DNA of 64,000 nt from CAVRAW01 sp963716135 (GTDB lineage Bacteria > Planctomycetota > Planctomycetia > Pirellulales > JADZDJ01): the NCBI GenBank assembly GCA_963716135.1, contig OY970289.1:1736001-1800000 (forward strand), read 5' to 3'. Shown piece after piece: positions 20,411-30,653 of this stretch (positions are counted from its first letter, which is position 1; the number at the start of each line of letters is the position of its first letter). Both the position numbers and the translations under genes were made by a program. The notes below the pieces were generated by a model, which worked only from the letters and a program-made list of their open reading frames with translations, was not told the DNA's origin and did no database searches.

Positions 20411-20683
20411 TTTTCGTGTTCCGGTTTGACAGATACCAAATGGCAGTCGAATTCCCCGCAGGTCCTGTACCGCAAAACTGATGCCACGAATTGGAACATC
20501 AAATCCGCCGGGACTTGCAGCGGCAAACGGCTGCCCGCGCGGGAACCCGCGGGGTTTTAGAGGCCTCTTCTCCTCAGCCGCGAGTCCATTTTAGACCAGT
20601 GCCAAGGGGAGTCAACGCAGCGGCGGAAGCGATGAAACCGGCACATCCCGCCCATACCGGACAGTTTTAAATCCGGCGGCGCT

Positions 20684-21472
20684 TTACACCCAACGCAGCG
20701 GATCGCGCTCGCGGCGGCTGGGCCAGACGGTGACGCTAGGGAATTGTGCGGCCAACAGTTCCGCCAGGCGTTCGACGCCGAATCGTTCACTGGCAAAATG
20801 CCCAGCCAGGATTAAACCTACTCCCGTGGCCTCCGCCTCCAAGAGCGTATGGAAACGCGCCTCACCGGTGACAAAACAATTGCAGCCTGCATTTCGGGCC
20901 GCTTCCAAAAATTCGGCGCCGCTGCCGCACGCCACGGCGACTGCGCGCACCGGCATCTCCGCGTTTCCTACCACGTGCACGCCTGGCACATTGAGAAACG
21001 CTTTCACTTTCGCCGCAATGCCGGCCAGCGTGGAGCCCATTTGCGGAAAACCGAATCGGCCTGTCCCCAAAGCGGGATCGGCAGCGTCGGGCATAAGCGG
21101 CTCGACGTCGATTAGTCCAAGCCCTTCCGCCAAACGTTGATTGATTCCTGAGCCCGCCGAGTCGAATGCCGTATGCGGGCTGTATACCGCGATGCCGGCG
21201 GCGATCAGGTCCAAAAGCATCCGCCCTTCCGGCGTGTTGGTCGTAATGCGACGCAACTCGCGGAACGGCAGTGGATGGTGCGCAATGATCAGCTCGGCCT
21301 TTTCGGCGACCGCTTCCGCCGCGCTCTCGGGAGTGATGGTCAGGCAGGTCATCACGCGCTGAACGCTGCGCTGGTCGTCCCCCACCAGGAGTCCGACGTT
21401 ATCCCAATCGGCCGCCAGGCGCGGAGGGGCGAATTCTTCCAAGAATGCGGCGATGTCGGAGACTGTTGTCAT
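20684..21472 (-). CDS. Nif3-like dinuclear metal-centre protein (YbgI/YqfO family)
   Basis: A 262-residue Nif3-family protein (GTP cyclohydrolase I type 2-like). These form hexameric rings with a di-metal site, and their physiological role is unsettled. Motifs: WDNVGLLVGD near the N-terminus, AELIIAHHPLPFRELRR with the metal-binding HH, SPHTAFDSAGSGINQRLAEGLG, and C-terminal GHFASERFGVERLAELL. The ATG at 21472 was preferred over 21502, because family members start with the segment MTTVSDIAAFLEEFAPP. Length is standard. Confidence 0.92.
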   Translation of the reverse strand: MTTVSDIAAFLEEFAPPRLAADWDNVGLLVGDDQRSVQRVMTCLTITPESAAEAVAEKAELIIAHHPLPFRELRRITTNTPEGRMLLDLIAAGIAVYSPHTAFDSAGSGINQRLAEGLGLIDVEPLMPDAADPALGTGRFGFPQMGSTLAGIAAKVKAFLNVPGVHVVGNAEMPVRAVAVACGSGAEFLEAARNAGCNCFVTGEARFHTLLEAEATGVGLILAGHFASERFGVERLAELLAAQFPSVTVWPSRRERDPLRWV

Positions 21473-21581
21473 GTTCGATTGACGGCTCCACAATTGTACC
21501 ATTAGAAATCAGCGATCGAGCAGCCAGTTATTTTTGTAGAATCGGCGGCTGCGATTGGCAAAACTTATTCAGGAAATCCAC

Positions 21582-22360
21582 GTGCTGCAACTGAAAATCG
21601 GCGTCCACCTGCCAAGCTTGCGTGCTGGGTTGCGGGATGCGTTGCCGCTGGCGGCGAAGCTGGGAGCCGATGCCGTGGAGATCGACGCCCATTTGAATCT
21701 GCGCCCAGGGGAATTATCGCAAACGGCGCTGCGGCAGTTGCGAAAGACACTCGACGATTTCCGGCTGCGCATGTGCGCCATCTCGTTCCGCACGCGCCGC
21801 GGCTTCGGTGATTTAGAGCAGTTGGACGCCCGTGTGCTCAGAACCAAGGAAGTGATGCGGATGGCGCACGCCTTGGGCACTGCGATCGTCGTCGTTCACT
21901 TAGGATCCATCCCGCCGAAGCCGGAAGGGCCGCAGTGGAATTTGCTTGTGGAGGTGCTGGCCGATTTGGGTCGCCACGGCCAGCACGTGGGCGCCATGTT
22001 GGCGGCGAGACTGTCGCAACCAGCGGCTCGGACCTGGCCCGGCTGATCGCCGCCCTGCCGGACGGATCGCTCGGCGTCGATTTCGATCCCGGCCAATTGG
22101 TAGTCAGTGGAGCTGATCCGCAGGAGGACGCCGAGTTGCTCGGGCCGCACATTTTGCACGTTCATGCGACCGACGCGGTGCGCGATTTGGGCCGCGGCCG
22201 AAACGTCGAGGTGCCGCTGGGCCGCGGATCGGTCGATTGGCCGGCGCTGTTGGGCACGTTGGAACAGCGAGGCTATCGCGGCTACTTCACCATCCAGCGC
22301 GATTCGGCGAATCCCGAGATGGAAATCGGCCAGGCCGTACAATACTTGCGATCTTTGTAA
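21582..22360 (+). CDS. Sugar phosphate isomerase/epimerase family TIM-barrel protein, one frame break
   Basis: About 260 residues of the xylose-isomerase-like TIM-barrel family. It begins with VLQLKIGVHLPSLRAGLRDA and includes AVEIDAHLNLRPGELS, a mid part RTKEVMRMAHALGTAIVVVH and the C-terminal LGVDFDPGQLVVSGADP, LGPHILHVHATDAV and VPLGRGSVDWPALLGTLEQRGYRG. The frame changes near 22003, where ..GAMLAA must continue as ETVATSGSDLARLI, fitting one missing G. The GTG start at 21582 is chosen because AGGAAA-like AGGAAAT sits just upstream; a TTG at 21555 is the alternative. The substrate cannot be inferred. Confidence 0.82.
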
Positions 22361-22399
22361 GTTATACTGACGGCTCTCATCGTTCATGGAAGCAACACC

Positions 22400-23287
22400 A
22401 TGCGTTTGCTCGTGGCCTGCCCTCAGTGCAACCGTCAGTACGACGCATCCCGGCTTTCGATCGGCCAGCGATTTCGCTGCCACTGCGGTTCGGTGCTCAC
22501 GGTGCAACAGCCACGGGGTCACGATGCGGCCGTCGTCTGTTGCTCGCATTGCGGCGCGCCGCGTAGCGAAGGATCGCTGAAGTGCGAGTACTGCGGCGCG
22601 GATTTCACGCTGCACGAACGCGATTTGGATACCGTTTGTCCGCACTGTCTGACACGAGTAAGCAATCACGCCCGATTCTGTCATTTCTGCGGCAAGCCGA
22701 TTCATCCGGAAATGGTGGCGGGCATCAAATCGACGCTCGTGTGTCCGGAGTGCGGCGAAGGGCACATGCTCGTGAGCCGTGCTTGGGGCGATGTTTCGGC
22801 GTTGGAATGCGGCCGCTGCGCCGGCTTGTGGCTAAGCGACGTCTCGTTTGAGCGTCTGACCGAACAAGCGGCGGAGGAAGGGATGCACATCGAAAGCCGC
22901 GAAAGAATGCCGCAGGCGCGCTTGCCGGAAACCGATGTCCCGCCCTCGGACGCTCATTCGCGCTATCGCCCCTGTCCCGTGTGCGGCGATCTAATGGTCC
23001 GCCAGCATTTCGGCCGGCAAAGCGGCGTGATTATCGACGTGTGCAAGCATCACGGCGCCTGGTTCGACGCCGACGAATTGCCGCGAATCCTCGATTGGAT
23101 TCGCTCCGGCGGCCTGGCCCGGGCCAATGAAGAAGAAGTTCGGCGCCAGCGCCAGGAAGAACGAGCACGGCCTTCCCCGCCGGCCACGCTGATGACCCGC
23201 GATGTCAATGAACCATATTTTCAGACCGGCGGGATTTCGCTAATGGCTGCCGCGATTACGGATTTGCTACGGCTGTTTTTCCGCTAA
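22400..23287 (+). CDS. Multi zinc-ribbon protein with TFIIB-type zinc-finger domains
   Basis: A 295-residue protein built almost wholly of cysteine pairs: CPQCNRQY..FRCHCG, CCSHCG..CEYCG, CPHCLTR..CHFCG, CPECGEGHM..ECGRCAGLWLS and CPVCGDLMVR..CKHHGAWFDADEL. The last two match the zf-TFIIB domain, where a second CxxC is followed by GxW[FL]. The C-terminus is helical and ends in a hydrophobic stretch, SLMAAAITDLLRLFF. The role of such bacterial zf-TFIIB proteins is unknown; nucleic-acid or protein binding is likely. It follows the isomerase gene by 39 bases and may share its transcript. Confidence 0.8.
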   Translation: MRLLVACPQCNRQYDASRLSIGQRFRCHCGSVLTVQQPRGHDAAVVCCSHCGAPRSEGSLKCEYCGADFTLHERDLDTVCPHCLTRVSNHARFCHFCGKPIHPEMVAGIKSTLVCPECGEGHMLVSRAWGDVSALECGRCAGLWLSDVSFERLTEQAAEEGMHIESRERMPQARLPETDVPPSDAHSRYRPCPVCGDLMVRQHFGRQSGVIIDVCKHHGAWFDADELPRILDWIRSGGLARANEEEVRRQRQEERARPSPPATLMTRDVNEPYFQTGGISLMAAAITDLLRLFFR

Positions 23288-23318
23288 GAATTCTGGAAGA
23301 TGCAAAGCCGGCTGCAGA

Positions 23319-26300
23319 TTAGATCATTGTGCACGGCTGCGCCAGCGCCTGATTGATGACCGCTTGAATATTCGCGGTGTTGGGTCTCAGGAACCGGGCC
23401 TTCAGCCAGTCGACTACGGTAATGTGCAGGCCCAAACCGACAATGGTGTCGCCGATTTGGCCGCCGGCGCTGATCGTGTCGCTGCCGATGGCGACGATTT
23501 TATCGACGCCCGGACTCGTGGCAAAAGGATCGCCGACGAACAAGCCCTGATCGCCGTAGATTTTGTCGCCGGCGACGGCATGCTTCACTCGTGGGTGGCG
23601 GTTGTTGAACTCGTGGTCGCCAAAGAGGAAATCGTTGCCGCTGCGGCCGTAGATAAAGTCGATGCCGTCGCCGCCGAAAATCACGTCCGTGGCGCTGCCG
23701 CCCACCAGCGTGTCGGCGCCGTCGCCGCCGTCGATGAGCGAGGAAACCGCCGTATCGTTCTCCAAGTAATCGGCGCCGGCGTTGCCGAACATCTGCAGGC
23801 ACTCGACATTCTGTATCTGGAAAGGCAATCCGGAACCGAACACGCCGACTTTCATCGTGTCGTTGCCGGCGGTGCCGTTTAAGCGCAGCGTATCCATGCC
23901 GCCGACGGGCTGACTGCCGCCATCGAACTTGACCGTCAGCACGGGGCTCGCCGGGTAGGCGGAGAAATTGACGATCAGCTTGTCGTTGCCCGCGCCGCTG
24001 TCCACTTCAAGCGTTTCCACGGTGCCGAACGTGATCGGATTGGGCAGGCCGCTGCGGGTAAGCGTGGTGTCGGTCAGCGTGTAAGTGTTGCTGGCCGCTT
24101 GACCGCCATCGTTGAAGAACACTGTGTCTCCCGGCGGGGATGCCGCATGAGCGCCGCCGCTGATCGTGAGATTGCCTTGGATATCGTCCAGCTTGTTGGC
24201 AGCGTTGCCGACGTTGAAAGTGTCGTTGTCGGCGTCCCCAAACGCCTGCACCGTGCTGCCGGTGGCCACGCTGCGGATATTCAGCGTGTCGTCGTCGGCA
24301 TCGCCATGCAAAATAACGCTGCTGCCCGTGGCGTTGGAGATTAGCGTGATAATGTCGTTGCCAGCCCCGGCGTTGACTGTGGTCGCTACGCCGCTGGCGG
24401 TGCCGGTGATGTCGATCGTGTCGCCGGCCGTGCCTGCATCGAGATTCACCGTCTCCACGGTGTCGAAGTTGATCGTGGCTAGTCCCGTGCGCGTGAAACT
24501 GGCGGCATTGAGCGTGTAGATCTGGGCGCTGGCTTTGGCGCTGTCGTCGAAGTGTAGCGTGTCGGCAGTGGTGTGCGCCTGGCCATGGATGGTCAAGGTG
24601 CCCAAGATGCCGTCCAGCACGCCGGCATTGCCCACCGTGATCAGGTCGTCCCCGGCCCCGGCGTTGACCGTGGTTGTGACGCCACTTGCCGTGCCGGTGA
24701 TATTGATCGTGTCACCGGCCGTGCCGGCATCGAGGTTCACCGTCTCGACGGTATCGAAGTTGATCGTGGCAGTGCCGCTGCGCGTGAAGCTGGCAGCATT
24801 GAGCGTGTAGGTTTTGGCGCTGGCCTGGGCGCTGTCGTCGAAGTGCAACGTGTCGGCGGTGGTGTGGACCTGGCCATGAATCGTCAAGGTGCCCAAGATC
24901 CCATCCAGCACCCCAGCATTCCCCACGGTGATCAGGTCGTCCCCGGCGCCGGCGTTGACTGTGGTCGCCACGCCGCTGGCGGTGCCGGTGATGTCGATCG
25001 TGTCACCGGCCGTGCCGGCATCGAGGTTCACCGTCTCGACGGTGTCGAAGTTGATCGTGGCAGTGCCGCTGCGCGTGAAGCTGGCAGCATTGAGCGTGTA
25101 GGTTTTGGCGCTGGCCTGGGCGCTGTCGTCGAAGTGCAACGTGTCGGCGGTGGTATGGGCCTGGCCATGAATCGTGAGCGTGCCCAAGATGCCGTCCAGC
25201 ACGCCGGCATTGCCCACGGTGATCAGGTCGTCCCCGGCGCCGGCGTTGACCGTGGTCGCCACACCGCTTGCCGTGCCGGTGATATTGATCGTGTCACCGG
25301 CCGTGCCTGCATCGAGGTTCACCGTCTCGACGGTATCGAAGTTGATCGTGGCAGTGCCAGTGCGGGTGAAGCTGGCGGCATTGAGCGTGTAGGTTTTGGC
25401 GCTGGCCTGGGCGCTGTCGTCGAAGTGCAACGTGTCGGCCGTGGTGTGGGCCTGACCATGAATCGTGAGCGCGCCGAACACTCCATCCAACACCCCGGCA
25501 TTGCCCACGGTGATCAGGTCGTCTCCAGCCCCGGCGTTGACTGTGGTCGCCACGCCGCTGGCGGTGCCGGTGATGTTGATCGTGTCACCGGCCGTGCCGG
25601 CATCCAGGTTCACCGTCTCCACAGTGTCGAAGTTGATCGTGGCTAGTCCCGTGCGCGTGAAGCTGGCGGCGTTGAGCGTGTAGGTCTTGGCGCTGGCCTC
25701 GGCGCTATCGTCGATGTGCAACGTGTCGGCGGTGGTGTGTGCCTGGCCGTGAATCGTGAGCGTGCCCAAGATGCCATCCAGCACCCCGGCATTGCCCACA
25801 GTGATAATGTCGTCGCCAGCCCCCGCGTTGACGGTGGTCGCGACGCCAGTGGCCGTGCCGGTGATGTCGATCGTGTCCCCGGCCGTGCCGGCATCGAGGT
25901 TCACCGTTTCCACAGTGTCGAAGTTGATTGTGGCAGTGCCTGTGCGAGTGAAGCTGGCGGCGTTGAGCGTATAGGTTTGAGCACTGGCTTTGGCGCTATC
26001 GTCCAGGTGGAGCGTATCGGCGGTGGTGTGGGCCTGGCCATGAATCGTGAGCGTGCCCAAGATGCCGTCCAGCACGCCGGCATTGCCCACGGTGATCAGG
26101 TCGTCTCCAGCGCCGGCGTTGACGGTGGTCGTGACACCGCTTGCCGTGCCGGTGATGTCGATCGTGTCGCCGGCCGTGCCTGCATCGAGATTCACCGTCT
26201 CGACGGTGTCGAAGTTGATTGTGGCTAGTCCCGTGCGAGTGAAGCTGGCGGCGTTGAGCGTGTAGGTCTGGCTCGAAGCCTGGGCGCTGTCGTCCAGATG

Positions 26301-28892
26301 CAACGTGTCGGCGGTGGTGTGTGCCTGGCCGTGAATCGTGAGCGTGCCCAAGATGCCGTCCAGCACCCCAGCATTCCCTACGGTGATCAGGTCGTCCCCG
26401 GCCCCGGCATTGACGGTGGTCGCCACACCGCTTGCCGTGCCGGTGATGTCGATCGTGTCGTCGGCCGTACCGGCATCCAGGTTCACCGTCTCGACGGTAT
26501 CGAAGTTGATCGTGGCTAGTCCCGTGCGCGTGAAGCTGGCGGCGTTGAGCGTGTAGGTCTTGGCGCTGGCCTGGGCGCTGTCGTCGAAGTGCAACGTGTC
26601 GGCGGTGGTGTGGGCCTGGCCGTGAATCGTCAAGGTGCCCAGCACTCCGTCGAGCACACCGGCATTGCCGACTGTTATGTTGTCGTCCCCGGCCCCTGCG
26701 TTGACGGTGGTCGTGACACCGCTGGCGGTGCCGGTGATGTCGATCGTGTCGCCGGCGGTGCCGGCATCGAGATTCACCGTCTCCACGGTGTCGAAGTTGA
26801 TTGTGGCCAGCCCCGTGCGCGTGAAGCTGGCGGCATTGAGCGTGTAGGTCTTGGCGCTAGCCTGGGCGCTGTCGTCCAGATGCAACGTGTCGGCGGTGGT
26901 GTGGGCCTGGCCGTGAATCGTCAAGGTGCCAAGCACTCCATCGAGCACACCGGCATTGCCCACCGTGATCAGGTCGTCCCCGGCCCCCGCGTTGACCGTG
27001 GTTGTGACGCCCGTGGCCGTGCCGGTGATGTCGATCGTGTCCCCTGCCGTGCCGGCATCGAGGTTCACCGTCTCGACGGTGTCGAAGTTGATCGTGGCTA
27101 GCCCCGTGCGCGTGAAACTGGCGGCGTTGAGCGTGTAGGTCTGGCTCGAAGCCTTGGCGCTATCGTCGAAGTGCAACGTATCGGCGGTGGTGTGGGCCTG
27201 GCCATGAATCGTGAGCGTGCCCAAGATGCCGTCCAGCACGCCGGCATTGCCCACGGTGATCAGGTCGTCTCCAGCGCCGGCGTTGACGGTGGTCGTGACA
27301 CCGCTTGCCGTGCCGGTGATGTCGATCGTGTCGCCGGCCGTGCCTGCATCGAGATTCACCGTCTCGACGGTGTCGAAGTTGATTGTGGCTAGTCCCGTGC
27401 GAGTGAAGCTGGCGGCGTTGAGCGTGTAGGTCTGGCTCGAAGCCTGGGCGCTGTCGTCCAGATGCAACGTGTCGGCGGTGGTGTGGGCCTGGCCGTGAAT
27501 CGTCAAGGTGCCCAGCACTCCGTCGAGCACACCGGCATTGCCGACTGTTATGTTGTCGTCCCCGGCGCCGGCGTTGACGGTGGTCGCCACACCGCTTGCC
27601 GTGCCGGTGATGTCGATCGTGTCGGACCCACTACCGGCGTCCAAATTCACCGCCTCCACAGTGTCGAAGTTGATCGTAGCCAGCCCCGTACGAGTGAAGC
27701 TGGCGGCGTTGAGCGTGTAGGTTTTGGCGCTGGCCTGGGCGCTGTCGTCGAAGTGCAACGTGTCGGCAGTGGTGTGCGCCTGGCCATGGATGGTCAAGGT
27801 GCCCAAGATGCCGTCCAGCACCCCAGCATTCCCTACGGTGATCAGGTCGTCTCCAGCGCCGGCGTTGACGGTGGTCGTGACACCGCTTGCCGTGCCGGTG
27901 ATGTCGATCGTGTCGCCGGCGGTGCCGGCATCGAGATTCACCGTCTCGACGGTGTCGAAGTTGATTGTGGCCAGCCCCGTGCGCGTGAAGCTGGCGGCGT
28001 TGAGCGTGTAGGTCTGGCTCGAAGCCTGGGCGCTGTCGTCCAGATGCAACGTGTCGGCGGTGGTGTGGGCCTGGCCATGAATCGTGAGCGTGCCCAAGAT
28101 GCCGTCCAGCACGCCGGCATTGCCCACGGTGATCAGGTCGTCTCCAGCGCCGGTGTTGACCGTGGTCGCTACGCTAGCGTCGGTGGAAATGACATTGATG
28201 GTGTCGTCGCCCGCTGTGCCATCGACCACGAGATTGTCGATAGCGCTCGTTGTGAGGCCGGCTTCTCCGCCGGAACGTGTTACTTGCAAGCCGTCCACGG
28301 TGATCGTCTCACCGCCAAGCGATGCGGTGGTGTATGTCAGCGTATCACCGCTGCCGGTGCCGCTGACATTCAAGGCCTCGATGCCAGAGTAGTCAATCGT
28401 CGGTTCGCCGGCGTCGCGCGTAATCTGCGTATCGCTGACGCCAATTTGCTCGGAGCCGGCGGCAGTCGTCGAACTATCAAGTTCATCCGACCCACTACCA
28501 CCGCTGTCGGTCACGCTCACCGTGGCCGCCCCCAAGAAACTGTTTTGATCAAGAATGTACTGATCGTTTCCATCTCCGGCGTCGAGGGAAACCGACATCA
28601 GCGCCGAATAATCGGCTTGAGTGATGGCGGTCAGATCGATGATGTTGTCAAAATTGCCGCTGGCCGTGAGAATGATGTCGGTTACCGACGAGGTTGCCAC
28701 CGGGCCGGCGATGGGGCTGCCGTTGATCGCCACATTGCCGGAATCCGTGCCGATTGCAACGTTGTCAGCCGCATCGATCGTAATCGTCAATACTCCCAAC
28801 GAGAACGTGGGAGTGATGGTCAGCACGCGCCGGGCTTCAAGGTTTTCGAAGGCGAAGGCTCGCCGCGACCGGGCGCGAAGCGATCGCTCCAT
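23319..28892 (-). CDS. Giant secreted repeat protein with planctomycete N-terminal motif and RTX-like C-terminus
   Basis: About 1,857 residues. The start is taken at an ATG giving MERSLRARSRRAFAFENLEARRVL; a GTG at 28964 is an alternative. ENLEARRVL near residue 20 is the planctomycete surface-protein motif, followed by beta-rich sequence with TLTYTTASLGGETITVDG. Residues about 258-1518 are thirteen copies of a 97-residue unit (NAGVLDG[IV]LGTLTIHGQ..TADTLH..DDSA..TYTLNAASFTR..ATINFDTVETVNLDAGTAG..TTTVNAGAGDD). The C-terminal part has RTX-type calcium-binding nonapeptides (LIDGGDGADTLVGGSA, FGGDGIDFIYGRSGNDFLFGD). Probably a calcium-stabilised beta-helix or beta-solenoid on the cell surface or in the matrix. 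No secretion genes lie beside it. Asp/Thr-rich and Cys-poor. Confidence 0.88.
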   Translation of the reverse strand: MERSLRARSRRAFAFENLEARRVLTITPTFSLGVLTITIDAADNVAIGTDSGNVAINGSPIAGPVATSSVTDIILTASGNFDNIIDLTAITQADYSALMSVSLDAGDGNDQYILDQNSFLGAATVSVTDSGGSGSDELDSSTTAAGSEQIGVSDTQITRDAGEPTIDYSGIEALNVSGTGSGDTLTYTTASLGGETITVDGLQVTRSGGEAGLTTSAIDNLVVDGTAGDDTINVISTDASVATTVNTGAGDDLITVGNAGVLDGILGTLTIHGQAHTTADTLHLDDSAQASSQTYTLNAASFTRTGLATINFDTVETVNLDAGTAGDTIDITGTASGVTTTVNAGAGDDLITVGNAGVLDGILGTLTIHGQAHTTADTLHFDDSAQASAKTYTLNAASFTRTGLATINFDTVEAVNLDAGSGSDTIDITGTASGVATTVNAGAGDDNITVGNAGVLDGVLGTLTIHGQAHTTADTLHLDDSAQASSQTYTLNAASFTRTGLATINFDTVETVNLDAGTAGDTIDITGTASGVTTTVNAGAGDDLITVGNAGVLDGILGTLTIHGQAHTTADTLHFDDSAKASSQTYTLNAASFTRTGLATINFDTVETVNLDAGTAGDTIDITGTATGVTTTVNAGAGDDLITVGNAGVLDGVLGTLTIHGQAHTTADTLHLDDSAQASAKTYTLNAASFTRTGLATINFDTVETVNLDAGTAGDTIDITGTASGVTTTVNAGAGDDNITVGNAGVLDGVLGTLTIHGQAHTTADTLHFDDSAQASAKTYTLNAASFTRTGLATINFDTVETVNLDAGTADDTIDITGTASGVATTVNAGAGDDLITVGNAGVLDGILGTLTIHGQAHTTADTLHLDDSAQASSQTYTLNAASFTRTGLATINFDTVETVNLDAGTAGDTIDITGTASGVTTTVNAGAGDDLITVGNAGVLDGILGTLTIHGQAHTTADTLHLDDSAKASAQTYTLNAASFTRTGTATINFDTVETVNLDAGTAGDTIDITGTATGVATTVNAGAGDDIITVGNAGVLDGILGTLTIHGQAHTTADTLHIDDSAEASAKTYTLNAASFTRTGLATINFDTVETVNLDAGTAGDTINITGTASGVATTVNAGAGDDLITVGNAGVLDGVFGALTIHGQAHTTADTLHFDDSAQASAKTYTLNAASFTRTGTATINFDTVETVNLDAGTAGDTINITGTASGVATTVNAGAGDDLITVGNAGVLDGILGTLTIHGQAHTTADTLHFDDSAQASAKTYTLNAASFTRSGTATINFDTVETVNLDAGTAGDTIDITGTASGVATTVNAGAGDDLITVGNAGVLDGILGTLTIHGQVHTTADTLHFDDSAQASAKTYTLNAASFTRSGTATINFDTVETVNLDAGTAGDTINITGTASGVTTTVNAGAGDDLITVGNAGVLDGILGTLTIHGQAHTTADTLHFDDSAKASAQIYTLNAASFTRTGLATINFDTVETVNLDAGTAGDTIDITGTASGVATTVNAGAGNDIITLISNATGSSVILHGDADDDTLNIRSVATGSTVQAFGDADNDTFNVGNAANKLDDIQGNLTISGGAHAASPPGDTVFFNDGGQAASNTYTLTDTTLTRSGLPNPITFGTVETLEVDSGAGNDKLIVNFSAYPASPVLTVKFDGGSQPVGGMDTLRLNGTAGNDTMKVGVFGSGLPFQIQNVECLQMFGNAGADYLENDTAVSSLIDGGDGADTLVGGSATDVIFGGDGIDFIYGRSGNDFLFGDHEFNNRHPRVKHAVAGDKIYGDQGLFVGDPFATSPGVDKIVAIGSDTISAGGQIGDTIVGLGLHITVVDWLKARFLRPNTANIQAVINQALAQPCTMI
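24339..28121 (-). repeat. Thirteen tandem 291-bp units coding for the 97-residue repeat
   Basis: The unit length is exactly 291 bases (13 x 291 = 3,783) with no length variation, phased here to start at the codons for Asn-Ala-Gly-Val-Leu-Asp-Gly. Copies differ at a few alternating choices (ILG/VLG, LHLDD/LHFDD, SSQT/SAKT, IDITG/INITG). These variants are shuffled between copies, which fits recent unequal crossing-over and gene conversion. The strand given is that of the protein. Confidence 0.93.
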
Positions 28893-29298
28893 CCGTTGCG
28901 CGGCACGGGGCCGAAAACACACTGCGCCCACCGAGTCCAAATCGACATGCCGCGCCTTCTCCACTGCCCACCGGCGGATAGGATGCCCGTGGGTTCGCGT
29001 GAACTCCGGCGCTGCCGCTGTGGCGCCCCTAAACGCCGGGGAGTGTGACTCAGGCTTCCTCCCTGGTCGCCACCCCAGCCCTCAGCACCGGCGGCACTTC
29101 GCCGCGCGACGCTAAATTCCCGTGGTGTCAATCTTTAGGTGGGTTAGGAAACCTAACCCGTTGAGCCTAATTCACGCGGTACAGGAATGCAAGAGATTGG
29201 CGCGTTTCGCACTTCGCCTGCCGCATTTTGCCGGTCGCCGCGTCGAGCAAAACCCTACAAACGGGGCGGAAACCGGATCGCTAGCTGCCAAGATGCAG
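28893..29298. other. Intergenic region upstream of the giant protein
   Basis: About 400 bases between the giant protein and the AI-2E-type permease, both on the minus strand. It holds a perfect 8-bp-stem palindrome, GGGTTAGGAAACCTAACCC at 29141-29159, preceded by a T-rich segment. No gene was recognised. The palindrome could be an operator, or the terminator of the permease gene upstream of it. Confidence 0.5.
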
Positions 29299-30504
29299 TT
29301 AGCCGGGCGTCGGAACGCGGTCCACCATCGCCGGCTCTTCCCGCAGTGCATCCAGCTTGCCCGCCATTAAATTGGCCACCGGTTTGGTGAGCGGATGGCG
29401 ATCGCAAGCGATGCGGATGATCGAGGTGATCGGCACGGCGAGAAACGCTCCCACAAAGCCCCACAGCATGCCCCAAAAAATCAACGAGATCAGAATGACC
29501 ACCGGATGCAACTTCATCGAGTCGCCCATCACCAACGGCTGAACGAAGGTGCCGATCACGAACTGAATCGCCGCGGGAATGCCAATGGCCATGATCGCCC
29601 ACGGCCAGGTGAAATTCGGCGTCAGCAGAATGATGGGTATGGGCAGTACCGCGGAAATAAACGAGCCAACATTGGGAATGAAATTCAAAAGGAAGGTCAG
29701 CAATCCAAACAAAAGCGCCGCTTGCACGCCGAAAACTGCCAGCAAAGCTCCTACGAGCCCCCCGTGACGGCCGAAAGCGCGGTCATGGTGACCAGGTATT
29801 TGCGGATTTGCGCTTCCATCTCGCCCCAAGCGCCGCCGATGGGACGTTCGCGCTTCACGCTGCTTAGGAGCAAAAAAAATAGGAAGATCAACACCACGAG
29901 ACTTTGCTTCACAATGCCCAAGACGGCATTGGTGGTTCCCAGTAGAAAGGTTTGCACCGCGCTTTCCGGGATCAACGAGAACGGATTCGGCTTGCCGGCG
30001 GCAATACCGTTGGGCTTATTGGGAGCAGTTTGGTTGAGCGGCCCTTCATCGGCGCGGCGCAGCGCCTTTGGGCGATTCAACTGGCGCGGGCGGCGTACCG
30101 CCCTCGACATCCACCGGTGCCGCCTGCTTCAGCCCTATCCATTGCAAGGGAATCCACTGGGTGGCATCGTTGAACAAATCGGCCAGTTTTTTTTCGTACT
30201 GACTTGCGTTGTTATAGACTTGCACGACCGCGGAGGAAGTTACTCCTCCGGCGGCGACCAACACCAATAGCGCCAACAGCAACGCCACGCAGACGGCAAG
30301 CGTCCGCGGCAATCGCACTCGCACTTCCAATGAATCCACCAGGGGCATTAAGGCGAACGCCAGAAACGCCGCCACGACAAACGGAATCATTACCGGCTGC
30401 AACCACCATAACGCAAAGGCGATGGCCACCACGGTGAGCACCGCCAAGCACACGGTCTGCACGTGCAGCTCGGCCCGAATCGGCGGTTCCACGGGGACTG
30501 GCAT
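29299..30504 (-). CDS. AI-2E family transporter (PerM-like membrane permease), two frame breaks
   Basis: A multi-pass membrane protein of about 400 residues. The N-terminal part (30046-30504) has helices VCLAVLTVVAIAFALWWLQP, VMIPFVVAAFLAFALMPLVD and VCVALLLALLVLVAAGG. The middle has VLGIVKQSLVVLIFLFFLLL. The last part has the family block LLTFLLNFIPNVGSFISAVLP and the end GFVGAFLAVPITSIIRIACD. Frame breaks lie near 30053 (one extra base, ..KGAAP / ADEGPLNQT) and at 29757-29763, in a run of six C on the plus strand (..SAVTGG / LVGALLAVFG, one base missing). A proline-rich insertion near the first break is poorly conserved. Members export small molecules or act as antiporters, and quorum-signal export is not implied for this one. 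Confidence 0.82.
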
Positions 30505-30653
30505 ACTTAAGCGCGGCAGGAACGAAAAACAAACCACCGGCGATGGGACAGCATCGATCTGATGCCGTCGAAAACTCCGAGAAGAGTGTACCGCGAACCT
30601 AAAGCAACGACTAGCTAGAGTAGCGCGACCTGCCGATCAAAACCAGATGCCGG

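Noticed and set aside
20536..20560. Possible plus-strand terminator CCCGCG..CGCGGG followed by GTTTTA
   Set aside because: No plus-strand gene ends upstream of it, and the T-run is short.
24339..28121. CRISPR array
   Set aside because: The units are 291 bases of coding sequence without spacers, and no cas genes are present.
24573..29048. Long plus-strand open frames across the 291-bp repeats (up to 528 codons)
   Set aside because: They are the antisense of the repeat gene. The periodic, GC-rich codons keep the other strand open. They repeat in the same phase and carry no start signals or family features.
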